Positions 24,305-35,410 are shown, numbered from the stretch's first letter. The stretch is DNA of 64,000 nucleotides from Micropterix aruncella (GCA_944548615.1 OX155950.1:34621610-34685609); one strand, 5' to 3'. Translations and numbers: made by a program. Notes: generated from the letters alone by a model not told the origin.

Positions 24305-24650
24305 TCCCGAGCCAACCCTGGGTGTAGCAGCCATATCATAGTGGAAGTCAGAACGGGCTATCATAATTGAATGCTACATAAAATTTCGTGTTTTTTCTAT
24401 TGACCGTTGAGGAGTCCCCTGGCTCGAAGCCAACCCTGGGTGCAGCATAAACGACAGGGCTGTCGCGGTGAAGCTTATAACGGGTTATCATAATTTAATG
24501 CGTATACAACATTTCGTGGCTATGCTGTTGACCGTTGAGTCCCCTCGTCGGGATCCAACCCTGGGCTCAGCAGCCATGTCATGATGAAACTTATAACGGG
24601 CTATAATAATTGAATGCGTACACAAAATTTGGTGTCTGTTGAGGACTGCA
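24305..24650 (-). repeat. 118-bp satellite, block 1 (about three units, minus orientation)
   Basis: Units contain CCAACCCTGGG, CATGTCATG.TG.AA, ATAATTGAATGCGTA, AAATTT and GTTGACCGTTGAG. They are the reverse complement of the arrays at 47890-48432 and 49490-50290. Confidence 0.9.
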
Positions 24651-25563
24651 CGATTCTTGTAACTTGTGTCTCGGATCCCACTAACATGGCTCTGTTTGCA
24701 GAATTTCGAGGAACACAATGACTTTCTCGTTAGTCCACCCCATATTAATGTAGCGGCAAACGTAGTATGGCCGCTCCAACGTATTAATTCGCGCGTTAAG
24801 GCGATAGGATAGGCCAAACTTTGAAATAGACCTATCTTTGAACGCCTATTTCTCCTAAATGGATGGTCTAAATACATGATAAAATATATATGGTATGTGT
24901 AATATGATCAAAAACAAATTTGTTGTCTCGTTTGTTTATTATTACTATTAGTTTTGATAGAAAAAAATATTATCTCCCCTATTATTTTACGCAAGAATTT
25001 TTATATTTTATTCTTTGATGTACCACTACCCAAGCTATCGCCTAACGTCAAACGGCAATGTTAATGCCGTTGTAAAATTATCGCGATAAGTGGTTGCCAC
25101 ACTGACGTTAAACGCCCAACATCGTGATAATTACCTGCATTTCCCGGCAGTGTGGCCCGGGCATTAGCCAATCTGTCAGATTTCCGTCATTGGCTTCGTA
25201 ACGAGATACCAGCAGACAGGGCTTGAGTGGGTACCGAAAAAGCGACAATAAAAATGACGTATTTGTGACACACAGAGCCTTCCACTTTGATAAAGCGTCT
25301 TTTTTCAGCGGAAAGAGGATTTTGTCGCGGCCGTGCATTTCGAGGGATGGTCGTTACGAATAGAATCACGATAGTTAGGAGGACACAAGTATCGCTCTGT
25401 CTCACTCACGCTTAACTTGAGTCTAGAAGTAACATTTATTTGATATATTTGTGTAAATGTTTTATATGCTATGCGGATTGTTCAAGAAATCCTTTAATTC
25501 TAATTACATAATTCATGAATTCGGAGACTATCGCGTTTATTTGACATTATAAATAAGATAAAA
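24651..25563. other. unassigned sequence
   Basis: Open frames at 24488-24877 and 25108-25405 on the minus strand carry no recognisable domain; the former begins in satellite DNA. Confidence 0.4.
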
Positions 25564-25608
25564 AACAAATTTACTGCGTGAATTTTGTAGCACCCGTCGT
25601 TCGGTTAC
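25564..25608 (-). mobile_element. inverted Penelope-like 3' terminus
   Basis: A ~45-bp minus-strand copy of the element's 3' end (GACGGGTGCTACAAAATTC when read on the minus strand) joined directly to the sense copy that follows. Partially inverted terminal pieces are typical of Penelope insertions. Confidence 0.8.
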
Positions 25609-26318
25609 TGAAAATATCACGAGACACGCACACGATCCAATACAGACGAAACTCAGAAACCAAGCAGATCAAGAGCATTCTTACCATACGTCAAGGGCGT
25701 GACAGATCGAATAAGTAAGATGCTAAATAAATTCGATATAAAAACGATCTTCAAGCCGACCTAAAATATCGCTTGATTTTTAAGGCCTGTAAAGGATGTA
25801 ATACCACTGCAAACCTCGGGTGTGTATAAAGTCGAATGCAGCTGTGGTTTAGCCTGCATTGGACAAACGAAGCGGCCAATAGCAACGCGATTGATAGAAC
25901 ACATCAAAGCTGTTAAAAATGTTCAGCGAAAAAAATCAGCGATCTGCGAACATTATATTGGATAGCGGAAGTAACCACTGGATGCAGTTTCAAAATCCTA
26001 TTGTGCTAATAAAAGAACAATTCTACTTTCCTCTCATGATCCGGGAAGCCATTGAAATAAGAAGAACCCCGAATTTCAACAGAGACGACGGTTACAAACT
26101 CTCTTCCAAGTGGAACCCTCTTCTTAAAATGTTCCCACCGCCAAAATCCGAACGCAAGGACGTGAGACAGGATACAGTGAGTGTTGTATGCATGACGGAC
26201 TTTCGAAAATCGCGCTCGTCGAGCCCGCCCCCACCACCGTTTACCCTGGACAACCGCGGCTGCAACGTCGTCGAAATATCGGGTGCTACAAAATTCACAC
26301 AGTTAATTCGTTTTTTAT
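25609..26318 (+). mobile_element. Penelope-like element 3' part (GIY-YIG region), copy 3
   Basis: Homologous to copy 1 from the shared point GAAAATATCACGAGACACG to the terminal CGGGTGCTACAAAATTCACA. It carries GVYKVECSCGLACIGQTKRP (GIY-YIG core) and then, in a shifted frame, SAICEHYIG and LDSGSNHWMQFQNPIVL. The latter frame is open over 25919-26359. It differs from copy 1 by scattered substitutions and a deletion of about 70 bp before the terminal motif. The RT is absent. Confidence 0.88.
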
Positions 26319-26770
26319 CTTATTTACATAATTCATATCTAATTAAATTAGGAAACTGAGACTTGGTATTAAAGATAATTATTTAAAAAAACATATTAAC
26401 ATATTTATTAATTAATCAATAGAATTTACCCTAATTAATTTACGTTAATTTTAGACAAAATATCTCCTTTGACAGGACCGTGGTAGTTTCTCAGGATCTA
26501 TTATAAAGAATGCTAAGAACGTTTGATGCTGTAAAGGTCAGGAAGAAAATTAATTCGTGACATTTTAAACAACGCCTACACATTCTACAAGAAATTGAAT
26601 TAATCATCCATAACTGAAATACAGGTACAATTATTATTAAAAAGTATGTTTGTTTATACTCTTTATTGTGAAAAGTATTTATTTAAAAAAGTAAACGATA
26701 TTTATTATTTAATTTTACTAATAGAATAATTTTATAAATTTAATTATTCTGCATTATTTGATTTTAATAT
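26319..26770. other. unassigned AT-rich sequence
   Basis: No feature recognised. Confidence 0.4.
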
Positions 26771-26774
26771 TTAA

Positions 26775-27080
26775 CCCCTTGAGTATGATACGACCAAATC
26801 TGGTTCTGAAACAATTATCCGTTGAGTATGATACGACCAGATCTGGTTCCGCGTTTTTTTCACTTCTTTGACGTTCTCATATTTATTCATAATTATCTAA
26901 TTGTTTTACAAAATGATATTTCAATATTCTATATTCGAAATTTCAATGCAATCATTGTGCAGTTGTTCTTTTTATGATTGGTGTAGTAGTTTCGTAGTTA
27001 TAGTACTTTAAGGTCGATGTCGCCGAAAATCTTGCAAAAGAGACAGATGCATCCATGAAAATACCCATTTACTCCAAGGG
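26775..27080. mobile_element. piggyBac-like MITE, 306 bp
   Basis: TTAA on both sides (26771-26774, 27081-27084). Ends CCCCTTGAGTA and CCCTTGGAGTA read inward. A 43-bp subterminal direct repeat carries TTGAGTATGATACGACCA then ATCTGGTTC twice. The inner part resembles the 8800-9849 element. No coding capacity. Confidence 0.7.
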
Positions 27081-27084
27081 TTAA

Positions 27085-28284
27085 GATCCTTATTTATGAA
27101 GTTACAGTAATACTAAGGATGTTTAAAAACAAAAAAAATATATTTAATATTGAGCCATGTTATCTGTGCAGAATTGTCATTTTAATAACAATTGATAATT
27201 GCCTCTACTGCGCAACTTTTATGAACAGGAATCAATTGATCTGCTAGAGAAAGGTCTGGAAATAAGATGCAATTTCTGCAATTTGCGAGTTTCTTCTGTG
27301 ATGTATATGGACATGCGTTGTCGTGCAGAAGCATGGCGAAGAGCGACTGACCAGATTCGGTTAATTAACATCACGAGCTTCTTCATCATTGTGTAGTTTT
27401 TAAAGCACAATTTGCAAAAGCTCTTATGTTAGACTGCAGGAAGCTCGAATTTATAAAAACTGCACAGGACCTCGTATTCGAAAATATTGAAAATTCCAAC
27501 TTTTCCGTGTTTGCACAAACGGAAATATCCGAGCAATAATAACAGGCGATAGAAGTTCAAACAAATTAATATTAATTTTAGTTATATGGAGTATAATTCA
27601 AAAGCGACTTTTTCGATTTCCAAATGTCCAGTGTGAAAAAAATATTATTACATATGTAGGTAAGGACCTAAAAGTTGGTTTATAAAGTGAGTGAAAATGT
27701 AGGTAAAATTATAGGAAAAATGATAGAACCACATAATTCGGCATTCAGAAGCTAAAAAAATACCCGACAGTGATATGAAATAATTATGAATTTTGAACAA
27801 TTTCAATAATTTTAAATATCTCTCTATCTTCGTGTCTCTGGTTTGAAACAAAGTTTAGCAAGAAACAGAGACAACCTAGACAAGAGCGAAGGCTTGAAAA
27901 CGTGGCCTATTGGATGGTAATAGGTAACACTAGGTTGATAGCGTCAGGAAGAAGAATATGGAAATATCGAGGACAATTAAGATCCGCAAACTCGAATATT
28001 ACACACATTTTTTTATTTCGCGTCGTCCCGAAAGGTGCAATTTAAGAGGCGAGGATTTTTTATTTTTTTAATTTAATACCTGCTTTAGTTTATTTTATGT
28101 ATTAGGGAAACACATAATATGAGCTAATATAATCAGGCTATTATAAAACTGCCATAGATGGCATTAATATTTGAATTTTATTTTTGTTATCATTGGTTTA
28201 ATTATTGTTTTTTTTGCAATCAATCAATGCTTTATCGAATAACATTAATAATCGATATTTTATAGATGGCAAAATAAATTGCAT
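27085..28284. other. unassigned AT-rich sequence
   Basis: No gene or repeat partner recognised. Short open frames only. Confidence 0.4.
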
Positions 28285-28500
28285 TTTTTTCTTTACCATG
28301 GGCATGTGCATTTTCGTGGAACCTGCTTTGTTGCCTATTGACACCATTTTCTAGGTGGGAATTTATAGCATCACGTATTCAAACACTCAGGCGATCACCT
28401 ATCCACGTATTGACCGCGCCCAACGCTGCTTAACTTCGGTAACAACGAGGAGAACAGGTGTCAACGTGGCCACGGACGCTACATTACTACGTTACTCTAT
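28285..28500 (-). mobile_element. 5S rRNA-derived SINE, copy 1 (with body)
   Basis: On the minus strand the head reads TTACCGAAGTTAAGCAGCGT, GGGCGCGGTCAATA and GATAGGTGATCGCCTGAGTG, which align with the internal promoter (A box, intermediate element, C box) of 5S rRNA. The head is followed by a body of about 85 bp (CCCACCTAGAAAATGGTG, CAATAGGCAACAAAGCAGG) and an A-rich tail at the 28285 end. The body matches 55905-55980. Short length, Pol III-type promoter and A-rich tail are SINE features. Confidence 0.85.
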
Positions 28501-29059
28501 TAGTTTCGCCGTCAATTATTTCAGCGCTACCTGCATTTCGCCAGCACAGAAAGGTTTCCAAATCATACTATGGAGTTGAGCAATATAATACCATATATTA
28601 TAATCAATGATAACACCAACGTCCGTTACCAGACATGTCCCCAGAAGAATAAGACTACAAAAATGAATAAAATCCTTAGAAAATTATAATTTATATCGTT
28701 TATTTTCAGCGTAGGTATTCAGGGATGGTATATCTGTTGGCAGATCTTCAGGCAGTTACCGGCGGCGCCTTCCGAGAGCAGCCGCGCCGACAGGGGCGTA
28801 CCGTGCGCGAGATAAAACTTTCGCGGTTCGCTATAATATCGCTTTTTATTGGCAAAGTTTAGCCGTCAATAAGCTGCCGCATCCTCCATCCGTCCCTGCC
28901 CCCGCTTCGCCTTGCTCCTCGCCCCTCATCACCGCCTGCCTCACCACCCCTCAACGCTCGCGTCTCCGCGCTGGCGGAGGAGGAAGTTGCGTCGCAATGT
29001 GCCACTAGTCGGCCACAAAAAGGCGAAATTAAATATACGAGTATTACTGGTTTTCACCG
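28501..29059. other. unassigned sequence with a CpG-rich patch
   Basis: 28740-29010 is distinctly GC- and CpG-rich (GGCGGCGCCTTCCGAGAGC; CTCCGCGCTGGCGGAGG). No conserved frame or repeat partner was identified. It could be a regulatory or transposon-derived segment. Confidence 0.4.
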
Positions 29060-29394
29060 TTGTGTAACTATTGGACTACTGTAATTGCATCTTCTGTGAC
29101 TGATATTGCAATTAAAACTTTTATTCCCTTTCACGGGATAAGGCATTTTTTTATCTTGCAGAATGGAATTCAGTTTTGCTTATTCATTTATGTCAAATAT
29201 AGAAACTCTCATAAGGAATTATATATTATTATAATGAATTGTTGTGCCTAGTTATTTAACTATTTGACTGCTCTTATTGCATATTCTGTGGCTGATATTT
29301 CAATAAAACTTTAATTTCCTTTTCACGAAATAACGTAGTTATAAGGCAAAATTATATCATCTTGTAGAATTTAATCCTATTTTGCCTATTGATT
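29060..29394 (+). repeat. ~205-bp minisatellite, left part
   Basis: Almost two units with TGACTGATATTGCAATTAAAA / TGGCTGATATTTCAATAAAA-type blocks, CACG(G/A)(G/A)ATAA, and AATTTAATCCTATTTTGCC. It resumes at 30766 after an insertion. Confidence 0.85.
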
Positions 29395-29746
29395 AATGAT
29401 GTCCTCCTCATCGTGATCCGACGACAGCGACCTCCTGGCTGACAGGACATCTTCGAAGACAAGTCCGATCCGATGTTCAAAAACTAGAGGACATCTGCGC
29501 GTGAATAGTTTACAGTGAGTAAGCGGTTGCGCTGGTGCAGACTCACTCTCTTGTCCCTGCAGTCCGTGCGCCAATGGAGCGGAGATCCGCCACGATTGGA
29601 GGAAAGAGGCATGCAGTTTCTGGCCGCCGGTGTTTAGCCCTCAACCGAACGCCCTAAGACTTCCACGATGCCGTGCTGTCCCGCCGATTCCGCCAACATC
29701 CGTCGCTTATGAGCTGTCGAGTTACCTTCTTCGCCGGGTCAGTCTT
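29395..29746. mobile_element. GC-rich inserted element, left part
   Basis: GC-rich sequence inserted into the minisatellite, flanked by ATTGATTAAT on the left (about 29389) and right (about 30766). It is itself split by the LINE at 29747-30473. Identity unknown; a 62-codon minus-strand frame shows no domain. Confidence 0.5.
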
Positions 29747-30473
29747 CTTTTTTTTTTTTATTATTATTTTTAAGGAAACATACAGCTGTTACAATAAATT
29801 TGTTACAGAATTATTAAGTTAAAAAAAATAAAGCTAATTACATGTTTCCACTTAAACATTCAAAATTTAAACACAACAATATATTTTTTTTGAAGAATTA
29901 ACTAACACTCATAGGGACAGGTGGGAACTGGGAAGAAAAGAGTCATAATAAGTAAATAAAATTTTAAGTAAATACACGTTCCATAATATAGACATACATA
30001 TTATTTAAAGATATTCTTGAATAAATATTATTTATAATATATTATATATTGCGATTACAATGATAAATCAATACCATCATTAATAATTGCTTTCTTAAGA
30101 GCGAATGATGACGTATTGAATACGTCAATATCGCCGAGCTGTGTATTACAAATTTTACATACCCTATACATGAAACAGTTTTGTGCATAATTAGTACTAA
30201 CCTGCGGAAGGTGGAATAACTCCGTTTGGCGAGTGAGTCGCGATGGTACACGGAAAGATATGATTCCAAGAAGATCAGAACAATCAATATAACCTGCCAA
30301 TATTTTATGGAAAAACACCACGTCTGCGCATTTTCTTCTTGATTGTAAGGATTGAAGCCCATGAAAAGCAGCTGCTTCGTTGTGATTGGGAAAGGACAAG
30401 AAGGAGCGATAATTCAAATGTTTCAGGAACACATTTTGAATTCGTTCAATTCTCTTTATGTGAACATTATACA
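29747..30473 (-). mobile_element. LINE 3' end with RT C-terminal fragment, second copy
   Basis: Same family as 6590-7268. The minus strand reads YNVHIKRIERIQN, LKHLNYRSF, GYIDCSDLLG, RLTRQTELFHLPQ and YNTQLGDIDVF-type residues to a stop at about 30055. This is followed by ~300 bp of 3' UTR and a poly-A tail (poly-T on plus at about 29747-29760). GTCTTC on each side may be the target duplication. It is 5'-truncated within the C-terminal part of the RT, downstream of the catalytic core. Confidence 0.85.
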
Positions 30474-30765
30474 GTTGCAGGGTCTTCGTACACTATGCAG
30501 GAGGTATCCGCAATCAGACCTGTCCACCTAACCGTGCAGCCCTCCCTCGACCAGGTTTAGTCCACGAGCCGACGTGGTTTACCGCGGTGTGGCTGCTGCG
30601 TGTACAACACGCAGCAGTCACTGCTACTTGGAGCCACTGGTGAGAGATTGATAGAACGCCTGTGGACCAGTGTGGTTCTCCACCCTCCGTAAGAAGAGCC
30701 GGCTGAAGTAACCTGAAAGGTGCTACCACTAGACGCTCTACTACACCGCATTGATTCATTATTGA
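30474..30765. mobile_element. GC-rich inserted element, right part
   Basis: Continuation of 29395-29746 after the LINE, GC-rich, ending at the second ATTGATTAAT. Contains the inverted pair GCTGCTGCGTG / CACGCAGCAG near 30592-30615. No protein recognised. Confidence 0.45.
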
Positions 30766-31115
30766 TTCTATATTGATTAATATCAAATATAGAAAGTCGT
30801 ATAAGGACTTCTAAATAACGAAGTGTTTTATTTGTGTAACTGGACTGCTGTAATTGAATATTATATACCTGATATTGAAACTAAAACGTTTATTCGTTTT
30901 CACGGAATAACTCAGCTTAAGGCAAAACTTTATTATCATGCAGAATTTAATCCTGTTTTGCCTATTCATTAATGTCAAATATAGAAAGTCGTATTAGGAA
31001 TTCTATGTAATGAAGTGTTACATTTGGATAACTATTGAACTGCTGTAATTGCATCTTCTGTGGCTGATATATCAATAAAACTTTTGATTCTTTTCACGGA
31101 ATAACTTAGTTTAAG
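30766..31115 (+). repeat. ~205-bp minisatellite, right part
   Basis: Nearly two further units with GTCAAATATAGAAAGTCGTA, CTGCTGTAATTG, and TTTTCACGGAATAAC blocks, matching 29060-29394. Confidence 0.85.
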
Positions 31116-32125
31116 ACCAGTAGTTTTAAATATTAGAGATGTGTCTTCGTCAAATATAACTTATATCTGATATATTTTGTACTACGTAAAGTAGTTGTTA
31201 ATATATGGGCGATTATTTAAAAGTGTACAAATTCCGGACAGAATTCCATAAATATTTGTTCCACTGATTAACATTGTTTGTATAAGGTTTATGGCTTTTA
31301 TATAAATAATGATCAATTAATTAATACTTTTATATTACTATAGTATTATTTCATTGATAAAGACCCAAATGAAAATACACTTAACACATATTCTTCAATG
31401 GGAATTCGTTACATCCACTGACAATCATTTCTATACGTTAGTTAGTAGTACACATAGTTAAGAAATTCTTTCCAAAATTGGTACATTTAAAAAAAAAGTC
31501 CATATACAAGGAAAAGAAAAAGGTGTAATAATATTGACCCCTATGGAACATTAGTTTTGACAAATGATCCTAATGATTGTACCCTGAAGAATGATATTGT
31601 TTCCTCGACCTAACATACTCCATTTGAAAAACCTTGCGGTAAATACCAAAGCATGGTGCGACATTATTATTTCATTCACAATAATAATGTCGTCCTTGTT
31701 TTATACTTGACTTGGCGGGTCAAGTTAGAGGACGAGACCGTTCTGTTAAGAGGGTTATTTGTATGAAGGGTAAAAATGTGGGTAACGAATTATTATTTAC
31801 TGCCCGCAAAGCAACGAGAGGCTGAATGTCGAGTGCCGTCGAGGGCCCCGAATGGACGGATAACATATTTAATGGGGCAGATGACATTTACATGGGTACA
31901 GGGGGAATTGCAGTGGCTAGGCGGGACCAAACGAGTACTATAGCAATGTTGATTAGAGGTTAAAAAGTTGTAATCGAGTCTGTGGATGGTTTAAATGAAA
32001 ATCTACTTTGATTCTTGAACAAAAGGTTTCCTTTGGTAGACACTAACTAGAAAGAGTAGATTTCATTTAATCAGTTTCTCTAAAAAATCATTTCATTTAA
32101 TATTCCTTTATATGTGTATAAAAAA
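31116..32125. other. unassigned sequence with a perfect hairpin
   Basis: No gene recognised. 31659-31692 is a perfect 13-bp inverted repeat (CGACATTATTATT, 8-base loop). Confidence 0.5.
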
Positions 32126-32275
32126 TCGGTTGTGTCACCCCAACACTTTCCCGGCAAGTAGCCTAGGACTAATTTCATCTGAATATTAATTTCATAAATA
32201 AAATCAATGAGCGCGGGTTCGTTGACGACTGCCTCCATTGAAATTGCCTCTGGCGGCGCAGTTACATACATAGTT
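32126..32275 (+). repeat. dispersed repeat family V, copy 2
   Basis: GGTTGTGTCACCCCAACACT, TTCCCGGCAAGTAGCC, then AATTTCATCTGAATATT and ATTTCATAAATAAAATCAAT, shared with 40706-40800. Confidence 0.7.
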
Positions 32276-32690
32276 TTTCGTCAGATACCGCCTCGGGCGA
32301 CTCTGCGTTAATATTTGATAAATATATGGTATATGGCGGAATTTAAATAATAATAGTGTACCTTGTACTCGTAAAACAATTATTACGGCGATAGAACTCT
32401 TGAATTCATTGTTGCAAAATTAATCAATCACTTCTCTTTAAAATTAGACAACTCAATCAGCAAATACTTACTAAAGAAAACATTGAAACTTATACTATTA
32501 AGCAACCTAAATAATGAATTACCAAGGTTAGCTAATTTAAAAATAAAAATATTATATAATTATAACGGAGAAATTTAAAACTCTATTAGTATAAATTAGC
32601 GTAAATATGGAATGGCATTAGCATAACTATTACAAGTTAAATTCTATTAGGCTAAATTAGCATTAACATCACTATGTAGAATAATTAGGG
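32276..32690. other. unassigned sequence
   Basis: AT-rich; no feature recognised. Confidence 0.4.
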
Positions 32691-32990
32691 TAAACCAAGC
32701 TAGTTAATATAGGTTAGGTTATGTTAGGGCATAAGCATAGATATCTAGTGTAAATCATTTTATTAGTGTAATCACTTATTATTGTAATTGTAAACAAAGT
32801 AAGTATATAATTATTTAGTGTATACCAAGATAATTAGTGTAGGTTAGGTTATGTTAGGTTAGGTTAGGAAGTAGGTATATTAACTTAGTGGAAAATCATT
32901 TATTTACTGTAAATATTTATAAGTGTATATTCAGCTAGTTATTAAAAGAAATATAGGTTAGTTTAGGTTAGATTAGGACGTCAATACATC
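32691..32990 (+). repeat. degenerate tandem repeat with TTAGG-like tracts
   Basis: Three spaced tracts: GGTTAGGTTATGTTAGG (near 32713), GGTTAGGTTATGTTAGG then TTAGGTTAGG (near 32840), and GGTTAGTTTAGGTTAGATTAGG-like sequence near 32956, each followed by a similar AT-rich spacer. TTAGG is the usual insect telomere repeat, so these look like interstitial telomere-like tracts within diverged ~120-130 bp units. Confidence 0.65.
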
Positions 32991-33189
32991 AACTTATCGT
33001 AAAATGTTGTAACAGTTAATATAAGTATAAGAGGTAATAGATAATATAAGTCGAATATAAACGCATTATTGTTAGTTACCCACTAAAAAGGCACTAGCCT
33101 TAGTGGGGATCTGTGACTTGTAATTTATATCTTTTTTATGAATAAAGACTACTACAATATATATATATATATATATTGGATATTCCTAC

Positions 33190-33420
33190 CAAAATTTCTT
33201 AATGTTAATTCGCCACAACCTGTGTGCCAAATTTTTTGCCTCTAAGTCCAATATTTCGAGGATAATTATGACTAGAGAACCCCTTGGTGAACGGATTTCA
33301 ACTATAACTCTTGCCATGACTAAATGATGCCTGCATACTAAATTTCAGCTCAATCGGTTTAAGCGTTTGTACGCTATCGTGGAGGAATTCACTCAAACAC
33401 ACTCAGAGAATTCAAACTGC
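33190..33420 (+). repeat. dispersed repeat family R, copy 3
   Basis: Carries TCTAAGTCCAATATTTCGAG, CCATGACTAAATGATGCCTG, AAATTTCAGCTCAATCGG and CGCTATCGTGGAGGAATTC. The 3' portion reappears after a foreign insert at 33656-33690. Confidence 0.75.
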
Positions 33421-33525
33421 AAATATTCTTAATTATCTCAGGAGGGCTCAATATATAAATAAATACAAACGGAGCTGCCATGGAATTCACCGACCGGAGT
33501 CGGGCCCATCATAATACTATTTTTT

Positions 33526-33655
33526 TTACACTTCTGGGGGGTGAGCAGTGGATTCCAGACTTACGAAACGGCTGTGGTAGGTTTAGGGCAGCTGTATTGC
33601 CACATGTGAGCGTTCACCTTACCACCCATTCACTCCCCCTTCGAAGCCATAGAAA
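33526..33655 (-). pseudogene. RLE-type LINE C-terminal fragment
   Basis: Minus strand matches the last ~40 codons of the 20639-21385 remnant (TLTCGNTAALNLPQP versus TLTCGKTAVLNLPQP). It sits inside a family R copy, so it is either an insertion or part of a recombined junction. Confidence 0.8.
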
Positions 33656-33734
33656 TTATATTTTCGTCTTCATCTCGAAAAAAAAAATCGTTACGACAAA
33701 AGTGACCTACCTAACTTTCCTTTTCTGCAGGTTT

Positions 33735-34105
33735 GCTTTGGTAGCGAACGGTTTCGTTCAGCTTGTGCCACAAAATCTACTTTGTTCTCGGATCAGCACA
33801 ACTCACGATTCAGCTCATATTCTGAAGCCTCATCGTGTAGAAGACTACCCCGGGTAAGACTCTCGCGTCACAGGCCTCAACGCTGGTGGACCGGTTTCTC
33901 ACGGCGGGATTGCATCACTGAGCTACTGGACGGTTTGCGCACCGTTCGGCGACGACAATCGGTTGTGCGTTTTGACTAAATGCTGAAGGAGTCTGGAGAC
34001 TATGAAAATATACTGTATCTTAAGCAGCGGGGGTGGATGTTGACCTGTTGTTATGCCACTCTTGAAATGACTCTTGAAATGGCCACTCGATCCCGTGTGG
34101 CCTTA
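33735..34105 (+). mobile_element. GC600 repeat, copy D (diverged, partial)
   Basis: Shares CCCCGGGTAAGACTCTCGCG, GGCCTCAACGCTGGTGGACC, TACTGGACGGTTTGCGCACC and GCGGGGGTGGATGTTGACC with the family. It is closest to copy E, and the two form a subfamily. The 3' third is missing. Confidence 0.75.
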
Positions 34106-34930
34106 CGGACAAAGAACGCCCAGATCCGCGATAAATTCAAAATGAATTACCGATGTAATTTGGTCTCTAACGGGCTGCTGGTGAGCTAGACAGTAGATTG
34201 TCTCGTCTCTAAGTCGTCTACGCTCATCCAACGGCTGAAAGAACGATTCATTCGTTATACTCAATGTTTGCTTTGCATTAAGTTACGTACTCGTTGCTAA
34301 TACTCATTGCTATAAGTGCGTCTGATTCAGAATCGTTTCTTATTGACAACACCATTATTTACGTGTGATAAATGCGCGTGTCACCTACCTTGATATGAGC
34401 GATCACCGCTTGAAGGAATGTCGGCAATTTTTCACAGCTCTTTTTTTTGTTCGCCTGCTCGACGCCGCCGCGCCCGCCCACTTCACTTCATTGTTTAGGC
34501 AGGGACGCCTGAGGCGAATTTTCGTCAAATTTAGCGAATTGAGAGCCATGGAAATAAAACTACCCTAAGGCTGGGGAAATATCGAAAACTCTGTGAAAAG
34601 TAAATAATTGTACGCCAAATTCCAACACGGTTAGTAATAATGGACCTATTAGTAGATTTCCTAACATTTTAGTCATATATTCTTTTCAGTCAATGGTAAA
34701 TATTTCATCAAAAAATATATAATTATATAAGAAATAAGAAATAAGAAAAATTTATTTTTCATAAACCCGATCTGGGTATAGAAATTACATTACAAAAAAT
34801 TATTATATATATAATAACATTACGAAATTACAAAAAATAGTATTTCTACAAATGAAATTACATTTCAAATTAAAAAAAAAGTGTATAAAAAGTTCTGCGA
34901 TCTAAGCTAACAGTGTATAAAAAAAGTGTA
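34106..34930. other. unassigned sequence
   Basis: No gene or repeat recognised up to a short local duplication (AAGTTCTGCGATCTAAGC, twice) near 34890-34955. Confidence 0.4.
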
Positions 34931-34937
34931 TAAAAGT

Positions 34938-35025
34938 TCTGCGATCTAAGCAAAGCATTCGACTGTATAAACATCAATACCCTGGTAGACAAGCTAAACC
35001 ATTACGGAATTGGAGGCCAAAACTC
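34938..35025 (+). pseudogene. RT finger/palm fragment
   Basis: One frame reads FCDLSKAFDCININTL then DKLNHYGIGG, the conserved RT block (D..KAFD) that carries the first catalytic Asp. It is about 30 codons with nothing RT-like on either side, so it is a small relic of a jockey-like LINE. Confidence 0.8.
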
Positions 35026-35089
35026 CGGACCAGAGCAGAAATCATGCTCAAAAGCCTTCCATAAGTCCTTGACTAGTTGTCGGGAAGTA

Positions 35090-35410
35090 TTCTGGTGTCA
35101 AAACCTTTTTTTTTAATTTCCCGGCTCACCAACCGAGCAGGAGGAAAATGATTGTGAACGCGCTAAAATTAAAGATTAGCAAATATACATACAGATTAGC
35201 AAACAAACAGTTTTTCTATCGCAATCAAAAATAAAAATAAAAGTTAAAAGCGAAATAAAACAAAAGAATAATGTAAAATGAGGAAATACAAGAGAAAATG
35301 GAAAGAAATCATTTACACAATTACAAGGACAAATCATTAAACACTTTAGCTACTAAATAATTTTAGTCTTCACTCGAGTAATACTCCTTTACGGAGTAGA
35401 ATACCTTATG
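35090..35410 (-). mobile_element. LINE 3' terminal fragment
   Basis: On the minus strand 35410-35360 (TACTCCGTAAAGGAGTATTA, then CGAGTGAAGACTAAAA) corresponds to the end of the RT frame and stop of the element at 40990-41912. The remainder down to about 35090 would be its 3' UTR, though that part was not aligned base by base. Confidence 0.6.
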
